From the NCBI RefSeq assembly GCF_035046485.1, contig NC_085137.1, positions 3,759,977 to 3,823,976 of the forward strand: DNA of 64,000 bases, in the 5' to 3' direction. The notes beneath the pieces are model-generated. The model was given only the letters and a program-made list of their open reading frames with translations, made no database searches and was not told where the DNA came from. Positions 34,981-45,812 of the stretch are shown here, one piece after another. Source of the DNA: Aedes albopictus (Eukaryota > Arthropoda > Insecta > Diptera > Culicidae). Both the position numbers and the translations under genes were made by a program. Within the stretch, counting starts at the first letter, position 1; each line of letters begins with the position of its first letter.

Positions 34981-36690
34981 CACGAATTCGCGAATTGACA
35001 CGTTTTTACACGGTTTTTTTAACACGGTACGTATCCCCCGTGTAAAGAAAGACCTTAGTGTATTTAAACTTCAATAGAGCCGCTATTCACGAGTCAACAT
35101 CTAAATCTCATGAATAATTACCGCACCACTGATCGTCATGCTCGTGCCTAATTATCTTAACCAAGCTCAACGAAGCATTATTTCCCTTTCGATTTTTATA
35201 ACACATTTCTTCGCTTTAAATAAAGACGTCAACACAAAACCATTAATCTTCATATCGGTTCAAAAATAATTTTCTCACAATCGACATTGAAAACTCATTA
35301 GGAGATTTATTCAAATTTGTTTTCTTTGTCTACAAGGCGTTATTCAAGAAAGGCTTACTCAATTTGTAACGCATGAACGTTGGAATAATCAATTTTGAAT
35401 ATGAAAAATTCTCCATATCCAATCAATAATGACGATTTGAGTTTTGAATAAACAAAGATACGTTCAACAATATCTGAGTTCAAAACAAAAGAAGCCACGC
35501 CCCTCATTCTCTCGATACCAACAAATTGCTTTTCAGCCTACTTCATTCCACTTTGCATATCATCGCGCAGCCAACGTTCAAACATAATAACTGTATGGAA
35601 TCGTTTGGTTCATCTCAGGAAGCCATGAGCGGATAAATACGATGCAACGCATCAAAGCAACCGATTGGATGGATATGATGCGCGCTGACGAGACGAAGCC
35701 AGGCCCCAACAACATCTCCACCTCACAGAAGCGACATTCCGTCTCTTCCTGAGCTGGTTTTCTTGCTTATTATCATTTTCTTTGCATCTGTGCTTGAACT
35801 TTTCCTCGTCCCACACCGCGCACCGGCCGTATCAAAGTGGCCCCAGCTAGAGAGCCGTTTCCCATGTTCCATCCGTGCGGCGCATCGTGGAAGTAAACGG
35901 GCCGTTTTGCTCAATGCATCACAGCCAGCCAGTCAGAGTCGTATGAAAGCATAATTATACAAATTTATTCCAAACATTTCATATGTAATTATTTGTCGCG
36001 AACATATTTTAATTTAATTCCCGGTTCCACTGACGGACGCGTTAGTATGGATATTTATTTAAAAAGTGTAGGAAAAAAGCTCTGCGCAGCAAAATGACAT
36101 GACGACGGGTGGAGCTGGAGGGGATGCAGCGAAGCAAAGTAGCCTGCGATTTATTCTTTGTATACACATATCGGTCGCCTTGACGTCGCCGCCGATGACA
36201 GAGACGTGACAGACGGTCACCGAGCTGCAGCATATCTTGTATGGGACGTACAAACCACCGTCCGTCACCATCGGACAGAATGCACAAACAAAGCGCATTC
36301 CGCCTTATGGTGGCTCGTTATGAGAATGCACTGTCGGACAAACAACAAAAAATAGTTACTAATTCTGTAAAATATGTTTTTGAATGAAAATTTACAACAA
36401 TATCTTACAAGACCAAATTGCACATGGCTGATATTTTAATTTTGATCAAATGTTTCGGAGGCGAGTTAACGGTAAGTAAATATATCTTCTTGCATGTAAC
36501 TGTCCTACCCCTGGCACCCGGCGCAAAGTAGTATTTTTCTACACTCTTGGTTCAATGTAGAATAGTAGGCCACTATAGAGTTCTTCTACGTAGTTAATGA
36601 ACTGCAAAATGAAGCACCGTACATTTTGAACGAGGCTAACAAATTGTCAGAGCACGTTTCCGTGCCAATAATCCACTTTTTCTGAAAACA
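34981..36690. other. Low-copy-looking sequence, no gene recognised
   Basis: Positions 35480-36360 are GC-richer, with several overlapping small frames on both strands (35763-35954, 36042-36298). None has a domain, coding context or splice structure that I can support. This is the likeliest non-TE stretch of the middle region. Confidence 0.4.
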
Positions 36691-36693
36691 ACT

Positions 36694-37190
36694 AACGGGC
36701 TTGATGGTCTAGTGGCTATCGCTTCTGATTTGTATGCAGAAGGTCATGGGTTCAATCCCTGGCTCGTCCCTTTCATTCTACTTTGAATCTTTCTATCCAC
36801 TTTCTCTCTCTTTCTTTTCTCTACATATACAACTCATATGTTCATAGCCATCGCTGGAACCAGAAACGAACTGTAAAAATTCGTTTCCCTTCCTTCCAAC
36901 TTCCACAGCACAGTGCATATAACGCCTACAAGTTATGCAACCAAAGCGAACTGTGCCACATATCCTTCATAGTAATCACCACTCAATCTATCACCTTACG
37001 AACATCTCAATCCATGGATCGCATCACCGACTTAACGGTGACTCCCAGATCTCCCATCCTTTCCGTCTAACAAATACCTCAGGCCGTGCTGATTGTGGGG
37101 ATGCAGAGGTGCTCTCGGTCTTTAGTAGCAACAACCAGCACACTCTAACATTCCTTTCCCTTCCCAACTGACTAAAAGGACGTGGCCGGC
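36694..37190 (+). mobile_element. tRNA-derived SINE, second copy
   Basis: It starts ACGGGCTTGATGGTCTAGTGG, with B box GGGTTCAATCCC, and shares CGCCTACAAGTTATGCAA and AGCGAACTGT blocks with 11383-11862. The first 72 nt fold plausibly as a tRNA (paired GGGC/GCTCGTCCC-like ends). The right boundary is uncertain and I saw no target duplication. Confidence 0.7.
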
Positions 37191-38254
37191 GCCGTTATTG
37201 ATCAAGAATGTATAAGCTGCTTAAATTGCACTTAAGTGGAGTGTCCCAGCCCTTATTCATTTGGATCTCAGTGCAATTGGTACCAGCTCAGATCAATCAC
37301 GGAGGAGCAACCATTGACATGTATAGTCAGATTTGATCGTTTTGATCGTTGATCGAATATCTGTAATACGAAAACAACTTATTGGTCACTTCTTCCCATG
37401 AATCTCTCCCATGGTGAAACCGAGATAAGGATGAAAAAAGTGGAGCCAGGCGAAACGCGTTGTTGAAACCTCTGCAGTTGGATCGGAATCAGATGATGAC
37501 GACAAACAGGCAAATTGAGATCGCCTACTGTGTGCGGCACACGGAAGATCAAACCTGTTGAAACGTTGAATTATTGTCGGATGTGTGGAATCGGAGTAGG
37601 TTATGAGAAGTAAGAGAATTGCACCATTTATCTGAGTTTAGCGAATGGCAATGTTTACTATGATTTTATTAAGTTCTATGTGGTTACTTCATGAGCAACC
37701 GAAAAATGAATGTACATATATTTTTTTAAAGAAATTAGTTCCTTTGTTACAAATTCGGTGTCAACCTTACAAGATAGTAAAAAAATATAGAGTTGGCATC
37801 CAGATTCTAAACAGATTGCTACTAATCTATATCGATAAAATTTACGGCAAACTATCACTTGTCAATCAGAAGTGATGACAACTTAACCAAACCAAAAAAA
37901 GCTTTTTAAATTATATTTCATTTGTTGGTAGAACAGGTTAAAGCGAACATACCAGCTCATATGTGTAACAGCTATTTGTGCATCGTACCTGCTCTCGTGA
38001 GAAACGGGAAACACACATTAGTAACGCTCAATTATCTTCCATTATTTGATTTTTCAAAGGTGGGGATAGACCGTTGTATAGTTCACATTTACTGGTGATG
38101 CCGATGATGAGGGTGGAGTAATACCCAAAAAATATAGTATGCATAATTTTTTATTGATCAATTTCCACTAATCTTATGTATTTGAAGAATCTCAATAGCA
38201 AGTGCAACAAAGAAAGAATAGAGAATATATTTGCATTCGGGATACCAATTATAT
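37191..38254. other. Unassigned
   Basis: AT-rich DNA with no supported gene. The frame at 37645-37875 is not convincing. Confidence 0.4.
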
Positions 38255-38259
38255 GTATA

Positions 38260-39030
38260 TTAGCGTGGTTCAAAAAATCGTTTTTGCTCCACACCGCTTA
38301 TTCGATTCCTAACCAGATTATATGCCTTCTCACAAAATTTGAGCTCATTTGGTTGAAAATTGAGACTGCACAAGCCCGTCAAAGTTTGTATGGGAATTAC
38401 TATGGGAAAACGATGTTTTTCATTCAATCAACCGTAGCATTTCCCCAAGTGCCCTAGTGGGCTAGTCGACCCTTGGTAATCCTAGGCTACTCTATCAGCT
38501 ACAACATTGCCGAAGACCGCATTCAAATCGGACGCCTCATTAATTAGTTACCGATTTTTATCCAGAATCGAAATCTTTATTGATGATGGTTAAACTATTC
38601 GGTGGGCATCACTGCATTCTGCAGTGGAACATAGTAGCCATGATTTCAGTGTGCTATCTTTGGCGCTATATGCAGCAATGTTGCCTGCTGGGAAGCTGGA
38701 GGATCACTGTTAAAGTTTGCCCAGTTGGATACAAATCGATAACTAATTAATGAGGCGTCCGATTTGAATGCGGTCTTCGGCAAAGTTGTAGCTGATAGAG
38801 TAGCCTAGTATTGCCAAGGGTCGACTTACCCAATAGGGCACTTGTGGAAATGCTACGGTTGATTGAACGAAAAACATCGTTTTCCCATAGTAATTCCCAT
38901 ACAAACTTTGACGGGCTTGTGTAGTCTCAATTTTCAACCAAATGAGCTCAAATTTTGTGAGAAGGCATATGATCTGGTTAGGAATCGAATAAGCGGTGTG
39001 GAGCAAAAACGATTTTTTGAACCACGCTAA
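38260..39030. mobile_element. Foldback element with two 304-bp arms
   Basis: 38260-38563 is inverted at 38727-39030, both 304 bp, highly similar, around a 163-bp loop. The ends are TTAGCGTGG / CCACGCTAA, and GTATA flanks both sides (38255-38259 and 39031-39035), a 5-bp target duplication. The open frames at 38176-38457 (+) and 38743-39006 (-) are the same sequence read from the two arms. Confidence 0.85.
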
Positions 39031-39199
39031 GTATATGGAGGATCTGCATGCGTAACTAGTGATCGTTGTTCATTTGAAACACTAAGGATGAAATTCATGG
39101 TAACACAGCAGTGTTGAGTTGAAACTGTTCTGGGTCTCTAAGAACTCCCTGATTATGGGTGATTAAATCTACAAGCGGAATTTGTCATCTCTTGCTGAA

Positions 39200-39955
39200 T
39201 GAAACTCTTTGACACTTCATTTAACCGGCACGAAACTCACTAAAATGCCTTAAAGCCCATCTTAAACTTCCCTCAAAGACTCCTAACAAAGACTTCTAGA
39301 CACCCTGACCCCCTGAGCCCCAGAAACTTCTCTGAAACCTCCAAAAAGAAAACACCGATATACTTTTAAATCCCCTGAGACCATAAATTTCTTTCGAATC
39401 CCCTGAAGCCCGTTGAAACCTAATGAATCACGATAAAACTACTTAAAGCCCATCTTAAACATCTCAAAACGCCTTGAAACGCATCTAAGCCTTACTTAGA
39501 TGCCACTGAACCCCCATAAAACCTTTGGCAGTCTCCTGCAACCCATTGAAATCCCTATGATACTCATCTAAAAGCCTCTTGAGATACTCAGATGCGCTTG
39601 AATATTGTTCTGACAATCCCCGAAACCTCAAAAAATGTCCTGAAACGCCTTGAAACCCCATGAGAAAAAAAAAACAACCCACACAAACCCCTCTGAAATG
39701 CTCCTGACTCTGAACGCTCTGAAATGGCTCGAAATCCTCGGCTGAGTCCCCCAGAAAGAGCACGAAGGCCTTTTAATTCCCCTGAAACGCCTTGAAACCA
39801 ACCTCAAAGTCTCCTGAGGCTTACAAAAACAACTTCTACCCTCCTGAGCAGCCTAAAACACCTTGAAACCCACTGAAGTCTTCGAGACACCTTAAAATTC
39901 TTCTAAAATCCCTCAGCATTCCTTGGAAACTCCTCCGAAATTCCCATCAAACCCC
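39200..39955 (-). repeat. GTTTCAGGGG-type minisatellite, reverse orientation
   Basis: Units such as CCTTGAAACCCCTGAAACGC recur at roughly 12-15 bp spacing. This is the reverse complement of the arrays at 47780-48530, 55078-55550, 62175-62610 and 63706-63960. Confidence 0.8.
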
Positions 39956-40000
39956 TTTATAGGGATCATGAGGGATAATAAATATAAAATTTGATAAATA

Positions 40001-40598
40001 CAGGGTGCGGCAGGAAAAAATGCGAAAATTTCAAGGCACTATTACACGCTAAATGTGGGATATATATGACAATTTTTTCATGACAGTGTATCAGTCAATG
40101 TCTATATTCTAGCACTGAAAAATAAAAATGAACATATTTGATGTTTAACATGTGATAATGTAGGCCTAATAAGCGGATATCAATAAACTGCGCGCCCAAT
40201 GGTCATTAAACAAAATGACTATAACAGTAACAAAATTAGCTCAAATTCGATGAACAACCAGACCACACTGATCCAGAGCCATGTAGTTTCACATACCAGA
40301 TGAAATAAGTACATATATTTGATGATATTGTAGAGAAAATCAAAAATTTTGTTTTATCAGATGCGAAATTTAGCGACCTGTGCGATTTTCTGCGGTTTGA
40401 AAATTCTGGTTGTCTTCATCTTCAGGCGCCGCCCTGTGAAGGTTAGTGACCAAAATGGGAAATTTTTTAATTAACTTTTCAGAAAACTAGCCTATTATAG
40501 ATCATGGAACGTTGAAACATAGATTGGTTAATGTCAAATGGACGAAAATGAGGTTTGAAGTTGAAAAACACTTACGAATTTTTTCCTGCCGCATACTG
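40001..40598. mobile_element. Tc1/mariner-type non-autonomous element, TA duplication
   Basis: The ends CAGGGTGCGGCAGGAAAAAA and inverted CAGTATGCGGCAGGAAAAAA are flanked by TA (39999-40000, 40599-40600). Comparison with 51128-51380, where flanking sequence continues without this block, supports the insertion. I see no transposase frame in the 598 bp. Confidence 0.8.
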
Positions 40599-40739
40599 TA
40601 TTGTCAGGAAACTACATCAGCAAATTAATTAGAGTGTAGGGATGTGAACTGCGAGGAACGTCTGTATAGGAAAAGTTCAATCATAGTAGGCATCTAGTTA
40701 GTATGGAAATGCAAACGTCACCCGAGTAGAGTGCAAGAG

Positions 40740-41165
40740 CTGACGATCACACCGTGCTATTGGCTTGTTTGAGATGAGAGGTAAAAGTACTGAAAACAAT
40801 ATCAAAAATTTGTTCTTGAACCCTTTGATCAAGAGCAAAATTTGCTCTTTGAAGATCAATCAAAAAGCTCACTGCTATTGGTTAGATCTTACCAAGAGCA
40901 AAATGTGCTATGACGACAATGTTCCAGGAGTAAATTTGAGATATTGTTTTCAGTATTTTAAGGGACCATTCATAAACCACGTAGATTTTTTGGGGGGAGG
41001 GGGGGGGGGTGTCTGGCCATAGTTTGCACCATATAAATTTAAAAATTTTCGTATTTATGAAAGACCCCCCTCCCCCGTCTGAGATGGCCAATATTTGGTC
41101 TACGTGGATTATGAGCAGCCCCTTACCTCTTATCTCAAACAAACGAATATCACTTTCTGATCTCC
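40740..41165. mobile_element. Palindromic MITE interrupted by a second MITE
   Basis: The left arm (40740-40822) matches the inverted right arm only if 40961-41125 is removed. Right-arm parts are 40921-40960 and 41126-41165. The same family, with the internal block CTGCTATTGGTTAGATCTTAC, occurs in inverted orientation at 49150-49440. Confidence 0.8.
40961..41122. mobile_element. Nested MITE with TTA duplication
   Basis: The ends AGGGACCATTCATAAACCACG and the right-hand inverse (CCACGTAGACCAAATATTGG side) are inverted. TTA is present on both sides (40958-40960, 41123-41125), and the outer element is continuous across one copy. Poly-G and poly-C runs lie in mirror positions inside. Confidence 0.85.
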
Positions 41166-41389
41166 ATATTATTGAGCTTTTTTCCTCTGCTCGGGCAGTT
41201 TGTTGGTTGGCTTTGGAGTTGAATAAACGTGTTTTGAAGGAAAACGAGTTAGTGCTTTCAATTGGCACGAAATTTTAGTTACGGGAAGGATCTAAGAAAA
41301 TTCCTATCACTACACCCTTGAGGTCTACATAGATCGAAAAAATAGTGTAAATTTCTGTGACATAAATGCACATAATTGGAGCGTGGCAT

Positions 41390-41775
41390 TTCACAGAAGT
41401 TTACATGACATGTCATGTAAATCTCATGAAATATCATGTAAACTTCCATTATATGGCATGTAATTCAGCATGACTCTGAGTGTTTATATGACATACAGTA
41501 AAACCTCCATGAGTCGATAATGAAGGGACCATCGACTCAAGGAAATATCGAGTAGTGGAACAAAAATCCTTTGGGATGCTTTTTGGGAGGAACATCATAG
41601 TAACCCAGAATTTTTTTTTCAGTATGGAAAAATTTACCTCCATGAGTCGATATCGAGTCAAGGCACATCGACTCATGGAGGTTCGACTGTATAACACAAA
41701 CTTACATGACTTATCATGTAAACCATCATAACAAATTTGCACGACAAAAATGAAGTTTACATGACGAGTAAATCT
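41390..41775. repeat. TTTACATGA/TCATGTAAA palindromic repeat region
   Basis: 41400-41421 is a perfect 22-bp palindrome. Related ACATGA/TCATGT words continue to 41775 on both sides of the MITE at 41496-41689. Confidence 0.6.
41496..41689. mobile_element. pogo/Tc1-type MITE, CAGTAAAACCTCCATGAGTCGAT ends
   Basis: The ends CAG(T)...CCTCCATGAGTCGAT are inverted and flanked by TA (41494-41495, 41690-41691). The motif ATCGACTCATGGAGG also occurs internally. A 37-bp end fragment of the same family is at 55039-55075. Confidence 0.8.
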
Positions 41776-41789
41776 CATTATTTGTATCC

Positions 41790-42320
41790 GTGTATTTACT
41801 GTGTCTATCTTCTGTTATCCACAACAGTACTTCTACCTGAAAAAAGCAGCCGATCTGGGATCGAATTCCACTCCCGATAAAACATAGGCCCCTTGATAAT
41901 TAGGGCTAAAAATCTCGTTAACACAGATAAAAAAAACCTATGATTTAAATAAGAAAAAATCTGTGATAGAATATCAGTGTATTTTCAGCAAAACTGTGGA
42001 AAATATCACTGTAAGAAAACGTGCCGGATAAACTTTTGTTTTATCCGCTCAACTCATGTTGATATTGGCCATTATTTGTGAACAATCCCATAAAATCAGT
42101 TTATTTGTTATAACTTTTTCCAGACATTTTTACTAATTTTCAAATGTTCTATAATGTTATGTAATATGATAAAATACATGTTTTTTTCTGGCAACAGCAA
42201 CATTATAGCTTAGATTTTTTTTAGATATTTAAGAATTTATGGTAAAAAATTGCCTTTTAAAAAAATCAAAAATTTTTGAGTTTGAGTTTGACTTGAGAAA
42301 ACATAGATTTTATCTTATAC
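41790..42320. other. Unassigned; possible B-box-like motif near 41855
   Basis: On the minus strand GGAATTCGATCCC near 41850-41870 resembles a B box. No A box is clear, so a SINE is not called. Confidence 0.3.
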
Positions 42321-42470
42321 AATAACTTTATAGAGCATTTGATAATACCTAAAAAAATCTAGAAAAAGTTTCAATGAAAAAACCGAGGCGTCGTTTACAG
42401 AAAATGATCTATACCTTTCAAAGTCAAGCAGATAGAACAATAGTTTGTTCGGTAAGTTTTCTTTTAATGG
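42318..42470 (+). repeat. Dispersed repeat pair with 43388-43540
   Basis: Ordered similarity with 43388-43540 (TTTGTAGA.CATTTGA.AAT.ACC, AAATCTAGAAAA, TTCGG.AAGTTTTCTT). A shared AGGGCTAAAAATCTCG word lies upstream of each copy (41904 and 43366). Confidence 0.6.
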
Positions 42471-42707
42471 TTTTACCTTAAACTTTCCTGAAGACATCAG
42501 ATTGTTTAATTTTTTTCTTACTAAGGCTGATACAAATTTTATTTTGACTTTTTGTCTCCCCCCCCCTTCAAAAAATTTTGGCTGGATTTTGCATTTTGAG
42601 GGGGCAGATAAAAAAATATTTATCAAAATTTTGGGTCTTACTCAAAATTCTTCAACAAATCCGACGAGTTTTTAATATTTTTCAAATTAAATGATTTATT
42701 ATTTTTA

Positions 42708-42726
42708 CCCCCCCCCCCCCCCCCCC
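42708..42726 (+). repeat. Poly-C run, 19 nt
   Basis: Uninterrupted C run; its length may be unreliable in an assembly. Confidence 0.8.
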
Positions 42727-43385
42727 TCGACCAGTCAAAGAGTGGTGGGACAAAAAGTGAAATAAATATTTGTAACGGCCTAAATTCGTCACAAAAGAAA
42801 TATTTTCAAAAGAAGGGCTCTTATCTACCAAACAACTTCTTTGAACAAACTAAGCTTGTAATATATTGTTTTCCGGCCAAAAGAATGTACAAGTTTACTC
42901 AAAAAATAATTCAAATGAGTGGACCTGATGTGATGGTTAGAACTATAGATAGTAGAGTAAACATAGATCCGCGAAGATGAATCCGTTGTATCCAAACGAA
43001 CTGTCAAAATCTGTATCCAAACGAGCATGACGTCACGATTCCAAAAACTACAACGGAGCGCATGACATCATATCCAACAGTCGCACTCTTTAAAAATACT
43101 ATTCACTCACACGCTTATAAAATTTCAGGAAATATATGATATTGTTGAATACCAATTGCGTATTTCTACTGAATATTCTCGACCGGTTTACTCGAAACAA
43201 ATTTAATAACATATATTTCCAACATCAGTGATGTCCGCGTATCTATGTTTACCCTACTATCTATAGTTAGAACCCTTGACTATCCCGCCGAGGACCTGTG
43301 GTCAAAATGTGGTTTATTCCTTCGGAAGGGAAGTGAAGCGTGGGTCCTGAGATGAACTAGCCTAGGGCTAAAAATCTCGATAAGA
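42727..43385. other. Unassigned, AT-rich
   Basis: ATAGATAGTAG.GTAAACATAGAT at 42943-42968 is matched in inverse at 43240-43270, suggesting a palindromic MITE of about 330 bp. The arms are short, so I leave it uncalled. Confidence 0.35.
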
Positions 43386-43387
43386 AA

Positions 43388-43540
43388 AAACTTTGTAGAA
43401 CATTTGAAAATTACCAAAAAAAAATCTAGAAAATGTTACTACAAATAAACGATGGTCGATCACAAAAAATGACAAATAGCTATAAATATTGATCAGATAG
43501 ATCATAAGTATGTTCGGCAAGTTTTCTTACAGTGATATTT
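43388..43540 (+). repeat. Second copy of the 42318-42470 repeat
   Basis: See 42318-42470. Confidence 0.6.
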
Positions 43541-43685
43541 TCTACAAGTTGGGTCGAAATTGGGTCATTGGAAACAGTGTGCAACGGGGCCGGCTTTTGT
43601 CGAGTAAGATAAAGTTTATATCCCTTTCGGGACGGAGCGCAAAGAACTGAAATCTCCATACAAATTGCTCAATTTTGGCTCTTCA

Positions 43686-43920
43686 GTGGAGCCTCGTAGC
43701 CGTGCGGTTAGAGTCACCAAACTTCTAATCGCATCATACTGTGGGGTGCAGGCTCGATTCCCGCTCCGGGCGATGAAACTTTTCGTGAGAATAGTTTTTT
43801 TTTTCGTATCCACTGGTGCATGATCCGTGTGTCCGTTGTCTAGTGTTAAGTGTCCTTGTCTGTACAGCCTCTGTCTAAAGACAGTGTCCGAGTCTTTTAA
43901 AAAAGAACTTTTAGATTTTT
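43686..43920 (+). mobile_element. tRNA-derived SINE, Ser/Leu-like head
   Basis: TAGCCGTGCGGTTAGAG (A-box region with class II-like arm) and GGCTCGATTCCCGCTCC (B box) are correctly ordered, followed by a T-rich body. The GGAGCC...GCTCCGGGC ends can pair. The 3' boundary is approximate. Confidence 0.7.
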
Positions 43921-43944
43921 CAACAAAACAGCAATTGGGTTCTT

Positions 43945-44120
43945 TAGGGGTATTCAAATTATTTCGTAATCAGATTCTCCGCCCAAAAATTAGTCGAAAT
44001 CCAAAATTTCATAATTTTTGGAGTCCGGGAACTATTTTTAAAATGCATTTAAAGTTTGTATGGGGAAAATTTTTTGTTCGGGTCGAACTGTCATTTTTTC
44101 GATTGAACTGTCATTCTATC
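43945..44120 (+). repeat. Dispersed repeat related to 21262-21560
   Basis: Shares AATCCAAA.TTTCAT.AATTTT, GTCCGGGAACTATT and AAGTTTGTATGGGG with the other copy. Confidence 0.5.
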
Positions 44121-44885
44121 CACGAAAATTTAAACTGTTTTGTAAATTTAACCATCGTTCAGTGCATTATTTTTCCGTAGCCGGAATGGTCAAGAAATTT
44201 AACACAGCAAGCCCCATTTGATTTGACGTTTCGTTTCAGCTCTGATTCCGTGTCTGAATTTTCCACGCAACGAGATAGACCAAGAAATTTCTTGCGATCT
44301 GCGTACTACCCAATAGGTACTCAGAAAAATGAGCTCTTTTGATTAGACTATGGAAAATAGCAATATTTTATTCACTAAACAACCCAATTGTTCTTTGTCA
44401 TTTGGAAGTCCTACTCTTTATCTTTCGATTTCTAGCTTTGACTTCCTAAATAAATCGGAAATAAACATTATGCAACAGATAAAACTTTTTCATGTTTAAC
44501 GATTTTTGTCCACGTTTTATTTAACTTGTTGTGGTAAATATCGCATGCAACGTAAACAAAAGTTTGTTCACACACATACAAGTATAAGTAACAACTTAAT
44601 TATCAAAACAGTTTACATCACATAAAACAAAGACTGAACAAAATATGCAGAACTGTTGTTGCTCATCAACACAATTGGGTTTTTAAATTATAAAAAATTT
44701 CCGATACACTGCACGTCTGACGTCTGAATGGAAGAGTCGGTGCCTACTATGATCTCGTCAGCTGCTGTCAGTTGATAGGGCAAGCGTTACCCCAAGTGGG
44801 GAATGTGCGTGCGTTATCAATGTCAATTGACATCATGAGGAACAAGACTCTAAACACGCTGAGAGATGCGCTTTACCAGGGACAA
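44121..44885. other. Unassigned
   Basis: No gene or element recognised. Confidence 0.4.
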
Positions 44886-44986
44886 ACCACATAAAACTCT
44901 TCCACGAAATTCTTCAAAAAATGTCTGCAAGAATTCTTCCAGGAATCTTCCCATGATTTTCGCCTGCAACTCTTCCAAGAACTCGA

Positions 44987-45141
44987 CTAGGGGTCTGTAC
45001 CAATTGGCGAATTAAAATTAATTTTTACTTAAATTTGACAGTTCAACACTGAAACTTGACAGTTCACCTAAGGAAATAATTATCGAACTGACAAGTTTAA
45101 GTGAAAATTAATTTTAATTCGCCAATTGGTAAAGACCCTAG
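44987..45141. mobile_element. Palindromic MITE with CTAGGG ends
   Basis: About 58 bp at each end are inverted with few mismatches (CCAATTGGCGAATTAAAATT in both). The ends read CTAGGG / CCCTAG, so the duplication is probably TA. Diverged minisatellite units flank it on the left (44890-44985). Confidence 0.8.
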
Positions 45142-45379
45142 GAACTCCTACAGAGTTCAAAATCATGCCGTCATTCTCGTTTGGCAACACGAATTGATAG
45201 ATCGGTTGGTTATAGTTGTATGCACCATGGTCAGTGTATGGAATCTATAATCTCTGTATTAAAGATTATGGGATAAGTATTTCAAAAATCCAAAAAGGCA
45301 TCGCGCATGAGTTTTAAATGTTATCTATTACATGTCTCAGAATATTGAATACTTTTAAAGACGATAACTTTGGTGAAGC

Positions 45380-45680
45380 AAGGAATTTCTGAGGGAATCC
45401 CGAGAAGAGTTCCTGAGGTAATCGCAGAAATAATTCCTGGAAGAATTTCCGGAGGAATTCAGAATGGATGTCCCCGATGAAACCCTAGAGGAACCTTGGG
45501 AAGAATTCTTCCAGAAATCCCGGGGGAATTCTCGGAGGTATCCATATTAAAATCCGTGGAGCAATTATTGATTGAATTCTTGGTGGAATTTCTGTAGAAC
45601 TCCTGAAACAATTACTGAAAAATCCTCGAAAGCATCCTGAGGGAAGCCTGCGGCAATTCCTAGATCCTGAAGGAACCCTA
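45380..45680 (-). repeat. 12-bp minisatellite fragment
   Basis: GGAATTTCTGAGGGAATCCC-like units match the reverse orientation of the TTCCTCCAGG family. Confidence 0.65.
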
Positions 45681-45683
45681 GTC

Positions 45684-45812
45684 CTTACTGCCTCAATCCA
45701 ATGAACACCGAATAATAGATAAGGAATACTAACCCATTCTTCCTTGTTTCAAGATCCATCTCGGCCAGAACCTCACTTTTACCAAGGTATGAAATGTAAT
45801 AAGGACTTAAGT
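45684..45812 (+). repeat. Dispersed repeat, inverse copy at 63195-63352
   Basis: CCTAGTCCTTACTG, GAACACCGAATAA, CTTGTTTC/CCTGTTTC, ATCTCGG and ATGTAATAAGGAC occur in the same order on the minus strand at 63195-63352. Confidence 0.65.

Larger units (their letters stand above)
39960..41300 (+). mobile_element. Composite MITE-like element starting TAGGGATCATGAGGG
   Basis: The left end and several internal blocks (ATCATAGTAGGC.TCTA, TTGGTTGGCTTT.G..) are shared with 51128-51380 in the same order. This copy is expanded by a TA-flanked insertion (40001-40598) and contains the palindrome at 40740-41165. Confidence 0.6.

Noticed and set aside
36042..36298. Two overlapping minus-strand frames in a GC-richer patch
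   Set aside because: Both frames cover the same bases and neither shows a known motif. At most this is a candidate low-copy region.
38176..39006. A pair of similar small proteins encoded on opposite strands
   Set aside because: They are the same sequence read from the two arms of a 304-bp inverted repeat, with no start context.
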